Source of the DNA: Streptomyces spinosus
Lineage (GTDB): Bacteria > Actinomycetota > Actinomycetes > Streptomycetales > Streptomycetaceae
Assembly: GCF_020400655.1 (NCBI RefSeq)
Contig: NZ_JAINRC010000001.1
Coordinates: forward strand, 868,001-932,000
Direction: 5' to 3'
Length of the DNA stretch: 64,000 nt
A model generated the notes under the pieces. The model was not told the DNA's origin. It saw nothing but the letters and a program-made list of their open reading frames with translations, and searched no databases. This document shows, one piece after another, positions 43,110 to 52,900 of this stretch. Position numbers and translations under genes: made by a program. How positions within the stretch are numbered: position 1 is the first letter of the stretch; the number at the start of each line of letters is the position of its first letter.

Positions 43110-43991
43110 TCAGAAGTTTCCGTCCTCGAGGAACTCGGTGTCCTCCCCCTCTTCCTCCAAGGCCTGGCGGACGACCCTGAGGGCCATGCCCTCCGGGTAG
43201 CCCTTGCGGGCCAGCATGCCCGCGAGCCGGCGGAGCCGCTTGTCCCGTTCGAGGCCGCGGGTGGCCCGCAGTTTGCGGGCGACGAGTTCGCGGGCGGTCT
43301 CCTCCTCCTGCTCGGAGTCGAGCTGGGCGACGGCGTCCTCGATCACTGCCGAGTCGACCCCCTTGGTGCGCAGTTCCCTGGCGAGTGCGCGGCGGGCGAG
43401 CCCTCGGCCATGGTGCCGGGACTCCACCCAGGCGTCCGCGAAGGCACCGTCGTCGATGAGCCCGACCTCCTCGAACCTCGACAGCACCTCCTCGGCCGCG
43501 TCCTCGGGGATCTCCCGCTTGCGCAGGGCGTCCGCGAGTTGCTTGCGGGTGCGCGGGGTCCCGGTGAGCAGGCGCAGGCAGATCGCCCGGGCCCGCTCGA
43601 CCGGGTCCCCTGAAGACTCCCCCTGCTCGTCCCTCGCCGAGGAAGGGGCGCCTTCGTCCTCACCGGGCCCGGACGCGTCGCCGAACCCGCGCCGCCGGCC
43701 ACGCCCCCGACGGCCGCTGCGCGCTCCCCCGGACCGCCCGGACCGGCGACCGCCGAGCGAATCGCCCCCGTGCGGCTCGCCGTCCTCGTCCCCCAGGCCC
43801 GCGGCACCCCTGTCACCGCCGTAGCCGCCGGTCCCCGGGTACGCGTCAGGTCCGCCGTACGCGCCGCCGAACCCGTCCTCCCGGTGTCCGGCGTCACCCT
43901 CCGGGACGGGGTCCGGGTGGCCACCGGTGCCCCTCCCCCGTGGGGCGCCGGTGACGTACTCGTACTCGGCCCAGTCGGTTCGTCGTGTCAC
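43110..43991 (-). CDS. recX: Regulatory protein RecX
   Basis: Binds RecA filaments and limits recombination. The GTG start lies three bases after the recA stop. 293 residues, of which the first ~125 are a Gly/Arg/Asp-rich, likely disordered extension. The RecX domain follows (ARAICLRLLTGTPRTRKQLA, then EEVLSRFEEVGLIDDGAFAD and LARRALARELRTKGV) with three helix-bundle repeats. In operon with recA. Confidence 0.94.
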   Translation of the reverse strand: MTRRTDWAEYEYVTGAPRGRGTGGHPDPVPEGDAGHREDGFGGAYGGPDAYPGTGGYGGDRGAAGLGDEDGEPHGGDSLGGRRSGRSGGARSGRRGRGRRRGFGDASGPGEDEGAPSSARDEQGESSGDPVERARAICLRLLTGTPRTRKQLADALRKREIPEDAAEEVLSRFEEVGLIDDGAFADAWVESRHHGRGLARRALARELRTKGVDSAVIEDAVAQLDSEQEEETARELVARKLRATRGLERDKRLRRLAGMLARKGYPEGMALRVVRQALEEEGEDTEFLEDGNF

Positions 43992-43994
43992 GGG

Positions 43995-45116
43995 TCAGCT
44001 CTTGGCTGCGGCGGCCTTGGGCTTGGTGGCCTTGGCGGCTGCCGGTGCGGGGACCGACTTGGCGGGGTCGTCGGCCGCGGTGACCGCGTCGGCGCCCGGC
44101 TCGGCGGCGGGCTCCTCCGGCCGGACTCCCACGCCCAGCTTCTCCTTGATCTTCTTCTCGATCTCGTTGGCCAGGTCGGGGTTGTCCTTCAGGAAGTTGC
44201 GCGCGTTCTCCTTGCCCTGGCCGAGCTGGTCGCCCTCGTACGTGTACCAGGCGCCGGCCTTGCGCACGAAGCCGTGCTCCACGCCCATGTCGATCAGACC
44301 GCCCTCGCGGCTGATGCCCTGGCCGTAGAGGATGTCGAACTCGGCCTGCTTGAAGGGCGGCGCGACCTTGTTCTTGACGACCTTGCAGCGCGTGCGGTTG
44401 CCGACCGCCTCCGTGCCGTCCTTCAAGGTCTCGATGCGGCGGATGTCGATACGCACCGAGGCGTAGAACTTCAGCGCCCGGCCACCGGTCGTGGTCTCCG
44501 GTGAGCCGAACATCACGCCGATCTTCTCGCGGAGCTGGTTGATGAAGATCGCGGTGGTCTTGGACTGGTTGAGCGCGCTGGTGATCTTCCGCAGCGCCTG
44601 GCTCATCAGGCGGGCCTGCAGACCCACGTGGCTGTCGCCCATCTCGCCCTCGATCTCCGCGCGCGGGACGAGCGCGGCGACGGAGTCGATGACGATGAGG
44701 TCCAGGGCACCGGAGCGGACCAGCATGTCCACGATCTCCAGGGCCTGCTCGCCGTTGTCCGGCTGGGACAGGATGAGGTTGTCGATGTCGACGCCGAGCT
44801 TGCGCGCGTACTCGGGGTCGAGGGCGTGCTCGGCGTCCACGAAGGCGACCTGGCCGCCGGCCTTCTGTGCGTTCGCCACGGCGTGCAGGGTCAGGGTCGT
44901 CTTACCGGAGGACTCCGGTCCGTAGATCTCCACGACACGGCCGCGCGGCAGGCCACCGACGCCGAGGGCGACGTCGAGGGCGGTCGACCCGGTCGGGATG
45001 ACCTCGATGGGCTCCTTCGACCGCTCGCCCATGCGCATGACCGCGCCCTTGCCGAATTGTCGTTCAATCTGCGCGAGCGCGGCGTCGAGCGCCTTCTCGC
45101 GGTCGGTTCCTGCCAT
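43995..45116 (-). CDS. recA: Recombinase RecA
   Basis: Strand exchange and SOS co-protease that triggers LexA cleavage. The ATG of [20 protein letters not shown] is chosen; the upstream open 54 codons overlap the promoter. Walker [10 protein letters not shown], Walker [14 protein letters not shown]-binding L1/L2 loops [14 protein letters not shown] and [19 protein letters not shown]. 373 residues; the C-terminal tail is Ala/Lys/Pro-rich, longer than in E. coli, as in other Streptomyces. The promoter carries an SOS box (45280-45294). Confidence 0.98.
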   Translation of the reverse strand: MAGTDREKALDAALAQIERQFGKGAVMRMGERSKEPIEVIPTGSTALDVALGVGGLPRGRVVEIYGPESSGKTTLTLHAVANAQKAGGQVAFVDAEHALDPEYARKLGVDIDNLILSQPDNGEQALEIVDMLVRSGALDLIVIDSVAALVPRAEIEGEMGDSHVGLQARLMSQALRKITSALNQSKTTAIFINQLREKIGVMFGSPETTTGGRALKFYASVRIDIRRIETLKDGTEAVGNRTRCKVVKNKVAPPFKQAEFDILYGQGISREGGLIDMGVEHGFVRKAGAWYTYEGDQLGQGKENARNFLKDNPDLANEIEKKIKEKLGVGVRPEEPAAEPGADAVTAADDPAKSVPAPAAAKATKPKAAAAKS

Positions 45117-45276
45117 GGGTTCCACCCGGTTTGCTTGAGTCGATCGCTTCACGTCAAAGACGCTAACGCCTGCCACTGACAATGCGCCCCGACGCAGGCC
45201 TGGCCTGTGGATAACCGAGGGACATCTGCCCGCGAACCGGGGCGAAATCCCCACCGAAAGCCTCGCCTGAGCCTCC

Positions 45277-45306
45277 ATAAGAATGGATGTTCGATTTTCG
45301 TGTCAA
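45277..45306 (-). promoter_or_regulatory. recA promoter with embedded SOS box
   Basis: On the minus strand: -35 TTGACA (45306 to 45301), 18-bp spacer, -10 TCTTAT (45282 to 45277). The spacer contains tCGAACatccATTCt (45294 to 45280), the LexA consensus CGAAC-N4-GTTCG with one change in the right half. LexA would cover the spacer and exclude polymerase. Confidence 0.82.
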
Positions 45307-45351
45307 GCGCGCCACCGGGCACCGGCCGGGGCCTCCGTAGGCTGTGCGGCG

Positions 45352-45849
45352 ATGGAGGACGACGACGGGACGCGGGCCCTGTTCCACGCCCTTGACCGGC
45401 TGCCCGGACCGCGCCACCTGGAACACCCCGACGGCTTCGACCACGCCCGGGCGCGGCTGCGGGCGGCGGGGCTGCGGGACCGGCTCTCCCACGACTTCGG
45501 CCGGCCCTGCCGACTCGACGAGGGGTTCCAGGACGCGAGCTTCTCCTTCTCCCTGGACATCCCGGCCGAGGCGACCGGGGCCGGGGTGCCCCTCGGTGTG
45601 CGGCTGAGCGACTACGGCGATCTGGCGGTGGTCATCACGTCGGCGCCCGGCGGCCACGACGACCTGGACGACGCCGTGCGCGACGGCGCGCTCTCGGAGA
45701 CGGACCGCGACCGGATCACGGTGGCCCTGGCCGACCTGGGCTACCGGCCCGTCGCCCCTCGGCTGCTCCACCGGCCGTACGACGGCTTGACCTGGCTCAC
45801 CGACGGGGACCACGCGACCTGGTGGACCCGGTTCTTCGACCACCTGTGA
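45352..45849 (+). CDS. Conserved hypothetical protein
   Basis: 165 residues beginning MEDDDGTRALFHALDRLPGP; acidic, soluble. No domain recognised; ...WWTRFFDHL at the C-terminus and GVRLSDYGDLAVV suggest a folded alpha/beta protein. Divergent from recA and sharing its short upstream region. The in-frame ATG at 45283 would overlap the recA promoter and is rejected. Confidence 0.7.
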   Translation: MEDDDGTRALFHALDRLPGPRHLEHPDGFDHARARLRAAGLRDRLSHDFGRPCRLDEGFQDASFSFSLDIPAEATGAGVPLGVRLSDYGDLAVVITSAPGGHDDLDDAVRDGALSETDRDRITVALADLGYRPVAPRLLHRPYDGLTWLTDGDHATWWTRFFDHL

Positions 45850-45936
45850 CAGGCGCGGGCGTGCTCCCGGCGGCGTACCACGGGTGTCTCCGGCAGGACG
45901 ACGACCCCGCGGGCCGGGCCCGGAAGCCTTGGGCCC

Positions 45937-46683
45937 ATGAAGAACCCGCGCGCCGCCGTCGACCGCCTCTGTCACACGACGGGGCTGCTCCTCGTCCTGT
46001 CCGGCCTCGCCCACCTGGTGGTGTTCGCGGTCGACGGCGGTCCCTGGGACGGTCCCGTCTCCTGGCGCAAGCCCGTCACCTTCGGGCTCTCGTTCGGGGT
46101 GACGCTGATCGCCGTCACGTGGGTCACGTCCTACCTGCGGACCGGTGACCGGCTGCGCCCGGTCCTGCTGCTGGTCTTCGCCGCCGACTGCGTGCTGGAG
46201 GTGGGCGGGATCACCCTCCAGGCCTGGCGCCGGGTGCCCTCGCACCTGAACAGGGAGACCCCCTTCGACACGGTGGTGTCCATGACGCTCGCGGTGGGCG
46301 GCGGCGTCCTGGTGGTCCTGCTCACCGTCTTCGCCGTCGCGTCCTTCCGGCGCCGGCCGACGGGCCCCGCCGGCATGCCCCTGGCCGTGCGTTCCGGTTT
46401 CGCGCTCCTGCTGGTCGCGCTGGCCTCCGGCGCGGCGATGATCGCGCGCGGGGTCGTCCTGACCCGGACCGGCCACCAGGAGGCGGCCTATCACTCGACG
46501 GCCCCGCTCAAGCCGCTGCACGGCGTGAGCCTGCACGCGGTCCTCGTCCTGCCCCTGCTGGCCCGACTGCTGACCCGCACCGCGTGGGGCGAGCGGACGC
46601 GCCGGCGCATCGTGGCCGTGGCGGCGGGCGGCTACACGGCGGCCGTCGCCGTGGCCGCCGTGTGGGCGGTCCTGACGTACTGA
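45937..46683 (+). CDS. Integral membrane protein of unknown function
   Basis: 248 residues with about seven membrane helices, starting LLLVLSGLAHLVVFAVDG and ending AAVAVAAVWAVLTY. A hydrophilic stretch VSWRKPVTFG and the histidine-containing PLKPLHGVSLHAVLVLP recur in the family. No catalytic motif known to me. Confidence 0.75.
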   Translation: MKNPRAAVDRLCHTTGLLLVLSGLAHLVVFAVDGGPWDGPVSWRKPVTFGLSFGVTLIAVTWVTSYLRTGDRLRPVLLLVFAADCVLEVGGITLQAWRRVPSHLNRETPFDTVVSMTLAVGGGVLVVLLTVFAVASFRRRPTGPAGMPLAVRSGFALLLVALASGAAMIARGVVLTRTGHQEAAYHSTAPLKPLHGVSLHAVLVLPLLARLLTRTAWGERTRRRIVAVAAGGYTAAVAVAAVWAVLTY

Positions 46684-46707
46684 GACGCGCCGTCGCGCGC
46701 GGGCGGG

Positions 46708-47979
46708 CTACGGCCGCTGTGCCCCGTCGGGGCGGCGGCCGGCCCAGAGCCGACGCGCGCGCGTGAGCACCCCGGGGCCGCCCGGGCCGCTGCCGCGGCG
46801 GCCGTGCACCCGGGGGTCGTCCGTGACGGCGTACCGCTTCACGTACGCCCCCAGGAACGCCTGGAGCGTGGCCACCGCCGGGATGGCGATCAGCGCGCCG
46901 ACCGCGCCCAGCAGCGCGGTGCCCGCGACGACCGAGCCGAAGGCGACCGCCGGGTGGATGTCGACCGTCTTGGCGGTCAGCTTCGGCTGGAGCATGTAGT
47001 TCTCGAACTGCTGGTAGATCACGACGAAGATCAGCACCCAGAGCGCGTACCAGGGGTTGACGGTGAACGCGATCAGCATCGGCAGCGCGCCCGCGAGGTA
47101 CGTTCCGATGGTGGGGATGAACTGCGAGACCAGGCCCACCCAGACGCCGAGCACGGGCGCGTACGGCACACCGAGGGCCTCCAGCAGGATGTAGTGGGCG
47201 ATGCCGGAGACGAGTGCCATGAGGCCGCGCGAGTACAGATAGCCGCCCGTCTTGTCGACGGCGATCTCCCAGGCGCGCAGCACCTCGGCCTGGCGTGCGG
47301 GCGGCAGGACGGAGCACAGGGCGCGGCGCAGCCGGGGGCCGTCGGCGGCGAAGTAGAAGGAGAACAGCGCGACCGTCAGCAGCTGGAAGAGCCCGCCCAG
47401 CACCTGGGCGGAGACGTCGAGGACTCCGGCCGCGCTGTTCTGCACGTACTTGCGCAGCCAGTCGGAGTGGAGGAGGCCCTCCTGGACATCCACCCGTCTG
47501 AGATCGGTGCGGAAGGTCTGGTTGATCCAGTGGATGAGCGAGTCCAGGTAGCCGGGGAAGCCCTCGATCATCTTGATGATCTGGCCGGCCAGCATGGACC
47601 CGAGCAGGGTGACGAACCCGGCGGCGAAGACGGTCAGGCCGAGGAAGACCAGGAAGGTCGCGAGCCCCCTGCGCATGCCACGGGCCGCCATCCGGCTCAC
47701 CGCGGGCTCTATCGCGAGGGCCAGGAAGAACGCGATCAGTATGTTGATCAGGAGCCCGGTCAGCTGGTGGAAGGCCCAGCTGCCCAGCTGGAACGCGGCG
47801 ACCAGCGCGAGCGCGAGCACCATGGCGCGCGGCAGCCAGCGCGGCATCCGGGCGCCCGGCGCGACGGTGCCGGGGGCGGGGGGCCGGTCGGGCGGGAGCG
47901 TATCGGCCGTCGCCGTCTGCCCGCGGGACTGCTCGCCGTCCTCGGGAGTGGGTGCCAGGGGGTGCTCGTTGGGTGCCAC
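46708..47979 (-). CDS. AI-2E (PerM)-family transporter
   Basis: Membrane exporter family of eight helices, members of which move small signals or ions. The core has VSQFIPTIGTYLAGALPMLI and VIYQQFENYMLQPKLTAKTV, the family signature. An N-terminal ~50 residue hydrophilic leader and a basic C-terminus are cytoplasmic. The start is taken as GTG at 47979, where GAGACT ends six bases upstream; an in-frame GTG at 47997 is an alternative. 423 residues. Confidence 0.87.
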   Translation of the reverse strand: MAPNEHPLAPTPEDGEQSRGQTATADTLPPDRPPAPGTVAPGARMPRWLPRAMVLALALVAAFQLGSWAFHQLTGLLINILIAFFLALAIEPAVSRMAARGMRRGLATFLVFLGLTVFAAGFVTLLGSMLAGQIIKMIEGFPGYLDSLIHWINQTFRTDLRRVDVQEGLLHSDWLRKYVQNSAAGVLDVSAQVLGGLFQLLTVALFSFYFAADGPRLRRALCSVLPPARQAEVLRAWEIAVDKTGGYLYSRGLMALVSGIAHYILLEALGVPYAPVLGVWVGLVSQFIPTIGTYLAGALPMLIAFTVNPWYALWVLIFVVIYQQFENYMLQPKLTAKTVDIHPAVAFGSVVAGTALLGAVGALIAIPAVATLQAFLGAYVKRYAVTDDPRVHGRRGSGPGGPGVLTRARRLWAGRRPDGAQRP

Positions 47980-48138
47980 GCGCCCAGTCTCGCCCACCCC
48001 ACCGACAACCGGCGCCTCGCTGCGATCTTCGTGACAGATCAGTGCCGTACTGTCGACTTCCTCACCGGCAAACCCGGCATTCCGGCCGGCACGTCAGCGC
48101 TTCTCTCCCGGCACGTCCGGCACGCCCGTCTCCGCACC

Positions 48139-48333
48139 TCAGCGCTTCTCGCCGGGTACGCCCATCACCGCGCAGACCACGCGCCACACGTCCTTGGCCT
48201 CCCAGCCGGCGTCCAGCGCCTGGTTCACCGTGCGTCCGCCCAGTTCCGACATCACGTGATCGCGCGCGAAGGTGTCGGCGTACCCCGGACCGAAGTGTTC
48301 CGCCATCCGCTGCCAGAAGACCGTCAACCGCAT
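48139..48333 (-). CDS. DUF3046-family small protein
   Basis: 64 residues: MRLTVFWQRMAEHFGPGYAD, then ...GGRTVNQALDAGWEAKDV and a C-terminal basic end. Matches the actinobacterial DUF3046 family of unknown function. GATACT ends six bases before the ATG, so the mRNA is probably leaderless. Conserved near recA in Streptomyces. Confidence 0.85.
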   Translation of the reverse strand: MRLTVFWQRMAEHFGPGYADTFARDHVMSELGGRTVNQALDAGWEAKDVWRVVCAVMGVPGEKR

Positions 48334-48413
48334 GACTCCAGTATCCCGCCCCTGGGGGTGGGCCCTGTCCGGGAGCGCCTGCCGAGACCGCTTTCCGTCC
48401 TACGGTCTGACGC

Positions 48414-49358
48414 ATGGCCGATACAGGAGCTTCCCCACCCCCCTCCACGCCCCCGGCGCGCTCCCCGCTCTTCCGTGCCGAACAGTTCGTGTGGCTCACC
48501 GCGCGCGTGCTGGAGCAGCACCTCTTCGCGTACCACTTCCTGCGCGGCAGCCCGGAGGCGGTGGAAGCGGCACTGGACGCCTACCGCAACGAGGACGGGG
48601 GCTACGGGCACGCGCTGGAGCCCGATCTGCGCGGGCCGGTCAGCCAGCCCCTGCACACGGCGCACGCCCTGGGCGTGCTGGACGCCATCGGGCGGTGCGG
48701 CGGCCAGCGGGTGGAGCGCGTGTGCCGCTACCTGACCTCGGTGTCCACCCCGGACGGCGCCCTGCCGGCGATCCACCCTGGCCAGCGCGGGTACCCGACG
48801 GCGCCGTTCGTCCCGGTCGTCGACGATCCGCCCAGCGACCTGCTGGCCACCGGGCCGGTGGTCGGGCTGCTGCACCGCAACGAGGTGTGGCATGCCTGGC
48901 TGTTCCGGGCCACCGACTACTGCTGGCAGGCGGTGGAGTCCCTGGAGAAGTCCCACCCCTACGAGGTGCGGGCCGCCCTGGCCTTCCTGGACTCCGCCCC
49001 CGACCGCACGCGCGCGGAGGCCGCCGCCGACCGGCTGGGCCGCCTGGTGCGGGAGCAGCGGCTCGCGGCCCTGGACCCGGAGCGGCTCGACGCGTTCCCG
49101 GTCCCGTCCGGCTATGCCCCGGGTGAGCACCACTTCCCGCACGACTTCGCCCCGCGCCCGGACTCGCTCGCGCGCGCGTGGTTCACGGACGACGAGATGA
49201 CGCGCTCGCTGGACCACCTGGCCGCCGGTCAGGAGGAGGACGGCGGCTGGCCGGTACGGTGGCGCCGGTGGGCTCCCGCGCCCGCCCTGGAGGCGCGCTC
49301 CCTGGTGACGATCGAAGCCCTGCGCACCCTGCGGGCTTACGGCCGCTTCGTGGGCTGA
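48414..49358 (+). CDS. Prenyltransferase/squalene-cyclase-like (alpha/alpha toroid) protein
   Basis: 314 residues with repeats resembling terpene-cyclase QW-type helices: AYRNEDGGYGHALEPDL and AGQEEDGGWPVRWRRW. No DxDD or DxDDTA catalytic motif is visible, so cyclase activity is unlikely to be inferable. TACGGT ends seven bases before the ATG (leaderless likely). Divergent from the DUF3046 gene; function unknown. Confidence 0.7.
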   Translation: MADTGASPPPSTPPARSPLFRAEQFVWLTARVLEQHLFAYHFLRGSPEAVEAALDAYRNEDGGYGHALEPDLRGPVSQPLHTAHALGVLDAIGRCGGQRVERVCRYLTSVSTPDGALPAIHPGQRGYPTAPFVPVVDDPPSDLLATGPVVGLLHRNEVWHAWLFRATDYCWQAVESLEKSHPYEVRAALAFLDSAPDRTRAEAAADRLGRLVREQRLAALDPERLDAFPVPSGYAPGEHHFPHDFAPRPDSLARAWFTDDEMTRSLDHLAAGQEEDGGWPVRWRRWAPAPALEARSLVTIEALRTLRAYGRFVG

Positions 49359-49978
49359 CCGGTCCTGTCGACGGCCGGGGCCGCCCGTCAGGGGGAGGGC
49401 GGCCCGAGCCGGTCCTGTCGACGGCCGGCGCCGACCGTCAGGGGGAGGGCGGCCCGACCCGTCAGGGGAGGGCGGCCCGCTCGGCCGCCAAGGGCCGATC
49501 ACCTGCCGCCCGCCTCCGCTGACCCGCCGACGGCCCGTACGCCCGCCGACGGCCCGTACGCCCGCCGTCGGCCCGCCCGCCGACGTCACCGCCCCGGCCG
49601 CGCCGCCACGACCAGCAGGAACGAGGTCCGCCCCACGAGTGCCCGGGCCGCCGCACCGGGCCCGGCGACCAGGGCGTCCGGCACCAGCGCCTGACCGGCG
49701 GCGAACGTCTGCTGGGCCACGGGCGCGGCGATCAGGGCGGCGAGCCGCCGTCGCGTCCAGGTCCCCGCGCATGTCCAGCCGCCCCGGGCCCCACCCCGCC
49801 CGCTCGGCCCGGGCGCGAACGGAGCCGCCTCGCCTCCGCGGCGCCCCCGGTCGCCCACAGCCGCTCCACGGCCCTCGCACCCGGCCCGCATCTGCCGGCA
49901 CTCGACGCCAGGCACCCCGTGATCGTCCCGTTTGCCCAGGTCAGGGCGTTTGTCAGTGGGTGGGTGCAGGATAGACGC
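49359..49978. other. 620-bp gap: repeats and a possible decayed gene
   Basis: Left half: tandem repeats (49360-49480) and a 19-bp gccgacggcccgtacgccc duplication around 49526-49563. Right half, minus strand ~49900-49586: protein-like pieces in different frames (ARAVERLWATGGAAEARRL, then GRLDMRGDLDAT, then LAALIAAPVAQQTFAAG and LVGRTSFLLVVAARPGR) that would join only through two frameshifts. This could be a degenerate gene or chance. Confidence 0.4.
49360..49480. repeat. Tandem ~49-bp repeats
   Basis: ccggtcctgtcgacggccgg begins at 49359 and again at 49409; each copy continues to a cgtcagggggagggcggcccg block. A third, partial copy (ccgtcaggggagggcggcccg) spans about 49459-49479. Non-coding, just after the plus-strand gene. 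Confidence 0.85.
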
Positions 49979-52900
49979 ATGGTCAGCTCCGCACACCGAG
50001 CCCTCGACGGCTTCTCCCCCGCGACCCGCGGCTGGTTCACGGGGGCCTTCTCCGCGCCCACCGCGGCCCAGGCGGGCGCGTGGAAGGCCATCGGGGAGGG
50101 CTCGGACGTGCTGGTGGTCGCCCCGACCGGTTCCGGCAAGACGTTGGCCGCGTTCCTCGCCGCCCTCGACCAGCTGGCCTCGACCCCGCCCCCGGCCGAT
50201 CCGAAGAAGCGCTGCCGGGTGCTGTACGTGTCCCCGCTGAAGGCCCTCGCGGTCGACGTCGAACGCAATCTGCGCAGCCCGCTGACGGGTATCCGGCAGG
50301 AGTCCGTGCGGCGGGGCCTGCCCGAGCCGGAGGTCAGGGTCGGCATCCGCTCCGGCGACACCCCGCCCGCCGAGCGCCGCGCCCTGTCCACGCGCCCGCC
50401 GGACATCCTGATCACCACCCCCGAGTCGCTGTTCCTCATGCTGACGTCGGCCACGCGCGACGCGCTCACGGGCGTGGAGACGGTGATCCTGGACGAGGTG
50501 CACGCGGTCGCGGGCACCAAGCGCGGCGCGCACCTCGCGCTCTCCCTGGAGCGGCTGGACGAGCTGCTGCCCAGGCCCGCCCGCCGGATCGGCCTGTCGG
50601 CGACCGTGCGCCCGGTGGACGAGGTGGCCCGGTATCTGTCCCCCCGCCGCAAGGTGGAGATCGTCCAGCCCGAGTCCGGCAAGGAGTTCGACCTCTCCGT
50701 GGTCGTCCCCGTCGAGGACATGGGCGAGCTGGCGGGCGCCCCGGCCGCCGACGCCTCCGCGGGCGGGGAGCGGCCGTCGATCTGGCCGCACGTGGAGGAG
50801 CGGATCGCCGACCTGGTGCAGGCCCACCGGTCCACCATCGTCTTCGCCAACTCGCGCCGTCTGGCTGAGCGGCTGTGCAACCGGCTCAACGAGATCGCGT
50901 ACGAGCGTGCCACCGGCGAGCCCCTGGACGAGCACCACTCCCCCGCCCAGCTGATGGGCGGCTCCGGCGCCGCCCAGGGCGCGCCGCCGGTGATCGCCCG
51001 CGCCCACCACGGCTCGGTCTCCAAGGAGCAGCGTGCCCTCGTCGAGGAGGACCTCAAGGCCGGGCGGCTGCCCGCGGTGGTCGCCACCTCCAGCCTGGAA
51101 CTCGGCATCGACATGGGCGCCGTGGACCTGGTGGTGCAGGTCGAGTCCCCGCCGTCGGTCGCCTCCGGTCTGCAGCGGGTGGGCCGCGCGGGACACCAGG
51201 TCGGTGCCGTCTCCACGGGTGTCGTCTTCCCGAAGTACCGGGGCGACCTGGTCCAGGCCGCCGTGGTCACCGAGCGGATGCGCACGGGCGCGATCGAGTC
51301 GCTGAAGGTGCCCGCGAACCCGCTGGACGTGCTCGCGCAGCAGCTGGTCGCCATGACGGCGCTGGACACCTGGCAGTTCGACGACCTGCTCGCCGTGGTC
51401 CGCCGGGCGGCCCCGTTCGCCTCGCTGCCCGAGTCGGCGTTCACGGCGACGCTGGACATGCTGGCGGGCCGCTATCCGTCGGACGCGTTCGCGGAGCTGC
51501 GCCCGCGTGTGGTGTGGGACCGCGTCACGGGCGACATCACCGGCCGTCCGGGCGCCCAGCGCCTCGCCGTCACCTCCGGCGGCACGATCCCGGACCGCGG
51601 CCTGTTCGGCGTGTTCCTCGCCGGTTCCGACCCCAAGAAGGGCGGCGGCCGGGTCGGCGAGCTGGACGAGGAGATGGTCTACGAGTCCCGGGTGGGGGAC
51701 GTCTTCACGCTGGGCACGAGTTCGTGGCGGATCGAGGACATCACGCGCGACCGCGTCCTCGTCTCGCCTGCGCCGGGCGTGCCGGGCCGGCTGCCCTTCT
51801 GGAAGGGCGACCAGCTGGGCCGGCCGCTGGAGCTGGGCCGCGCGGTGGGCGCGTTCCTGCGCGAGGTCGGCTCGCTGCCCAAGGACGACGCCCGGCTGCG
51901 GCTGCTGACGGCGGGCCTGGACGCGTGGGCGGCGGACAACGTGCTGTCGTACCTGGACGAGCAGCGCGAGGCCTGCGGTCACGTCCCGGACGACCGCACG
52001 ATCGTCGTGGAGCGGTTCCGCGACGAGCTGGGCGACTGGCGGGTCGTGGTCCACTCGCCGTTCGGCGCCCAGGTCCACGCACCCTGGGCCCTCGCGCTCG
52101 GCGCCCGCCTGTCCGAGCGCTACGGCATGGACGCCCAGGTCATGCACGCCGACGACGGCATCGTGCTGCGCCTGCCCGACGCCGACCTGATGGGCCTGGA
52201 CCTGCTCGACCAGGAACCCGTGAAGGCCGGCACCGAGTACGACAGCGACCAGGCCCCGGTCGGCGCTGCCGACGTCGCCTTCGACAAGGGCGAGGTCGAC
52301 CAGATCGTCACCGACCAGGTCGGCGGCTCCGCCCTGTTCGCCTCCCGGTTCCGGGAGTGCGCCGCCCGCGCGCTGCTGCTGCCGCGCCGCAATCCCGGCA
52401 AGCGCACCCCGCTGTGGCAGCAGCGCCAGCGGGCGGCGCAGCTGCTCCAGGTGGCGAGCGAGTTCGGCTCGTTCCCGATCGTCCTGGAGGCGATCCGCGA
52501 ATGCCTCCAGGACGTCTTCGACGTGCCCGGGCTGGTCGAGCTGATGGGCGACATCGAGTCCCGCAAGGTGCGCCTGGTCGAGGTGACCACCCCGGAGCCG
52601 TCCCCGTTCGCCCGCTCCCTGCTCTTCGGGTACGTCGCCCAGTTCCTGTACGAGGGCGACTCCCCGCTGGCCGAGCGGCGCGCCGCCGCGCTGTCCCTGG
52701 ACTCGCGGCTGCTGGCCGAGCTGCTGGGCCAGGCGGAGCTGCGCGAACTGCTCGACGCCGAGGTGCTGACCGAGCTGGAGCGCGAGCTGCAGTGGCTCAC
52801 CGAGGACCGCCGGGTCAAGGACGTCGAGGGCGTCGCCGACGTGCTCCGGCTGCTCGGTCCGCTGACCGACGCGGAACTGCTCGCGCGCGGTGCGGACCCG

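Noticed and set aside
40268..43180. 970-codon plus-strand frame opposite the FtsX-like gene
   Set aside because: Antisense shadow; the minus strand has a clear permease.
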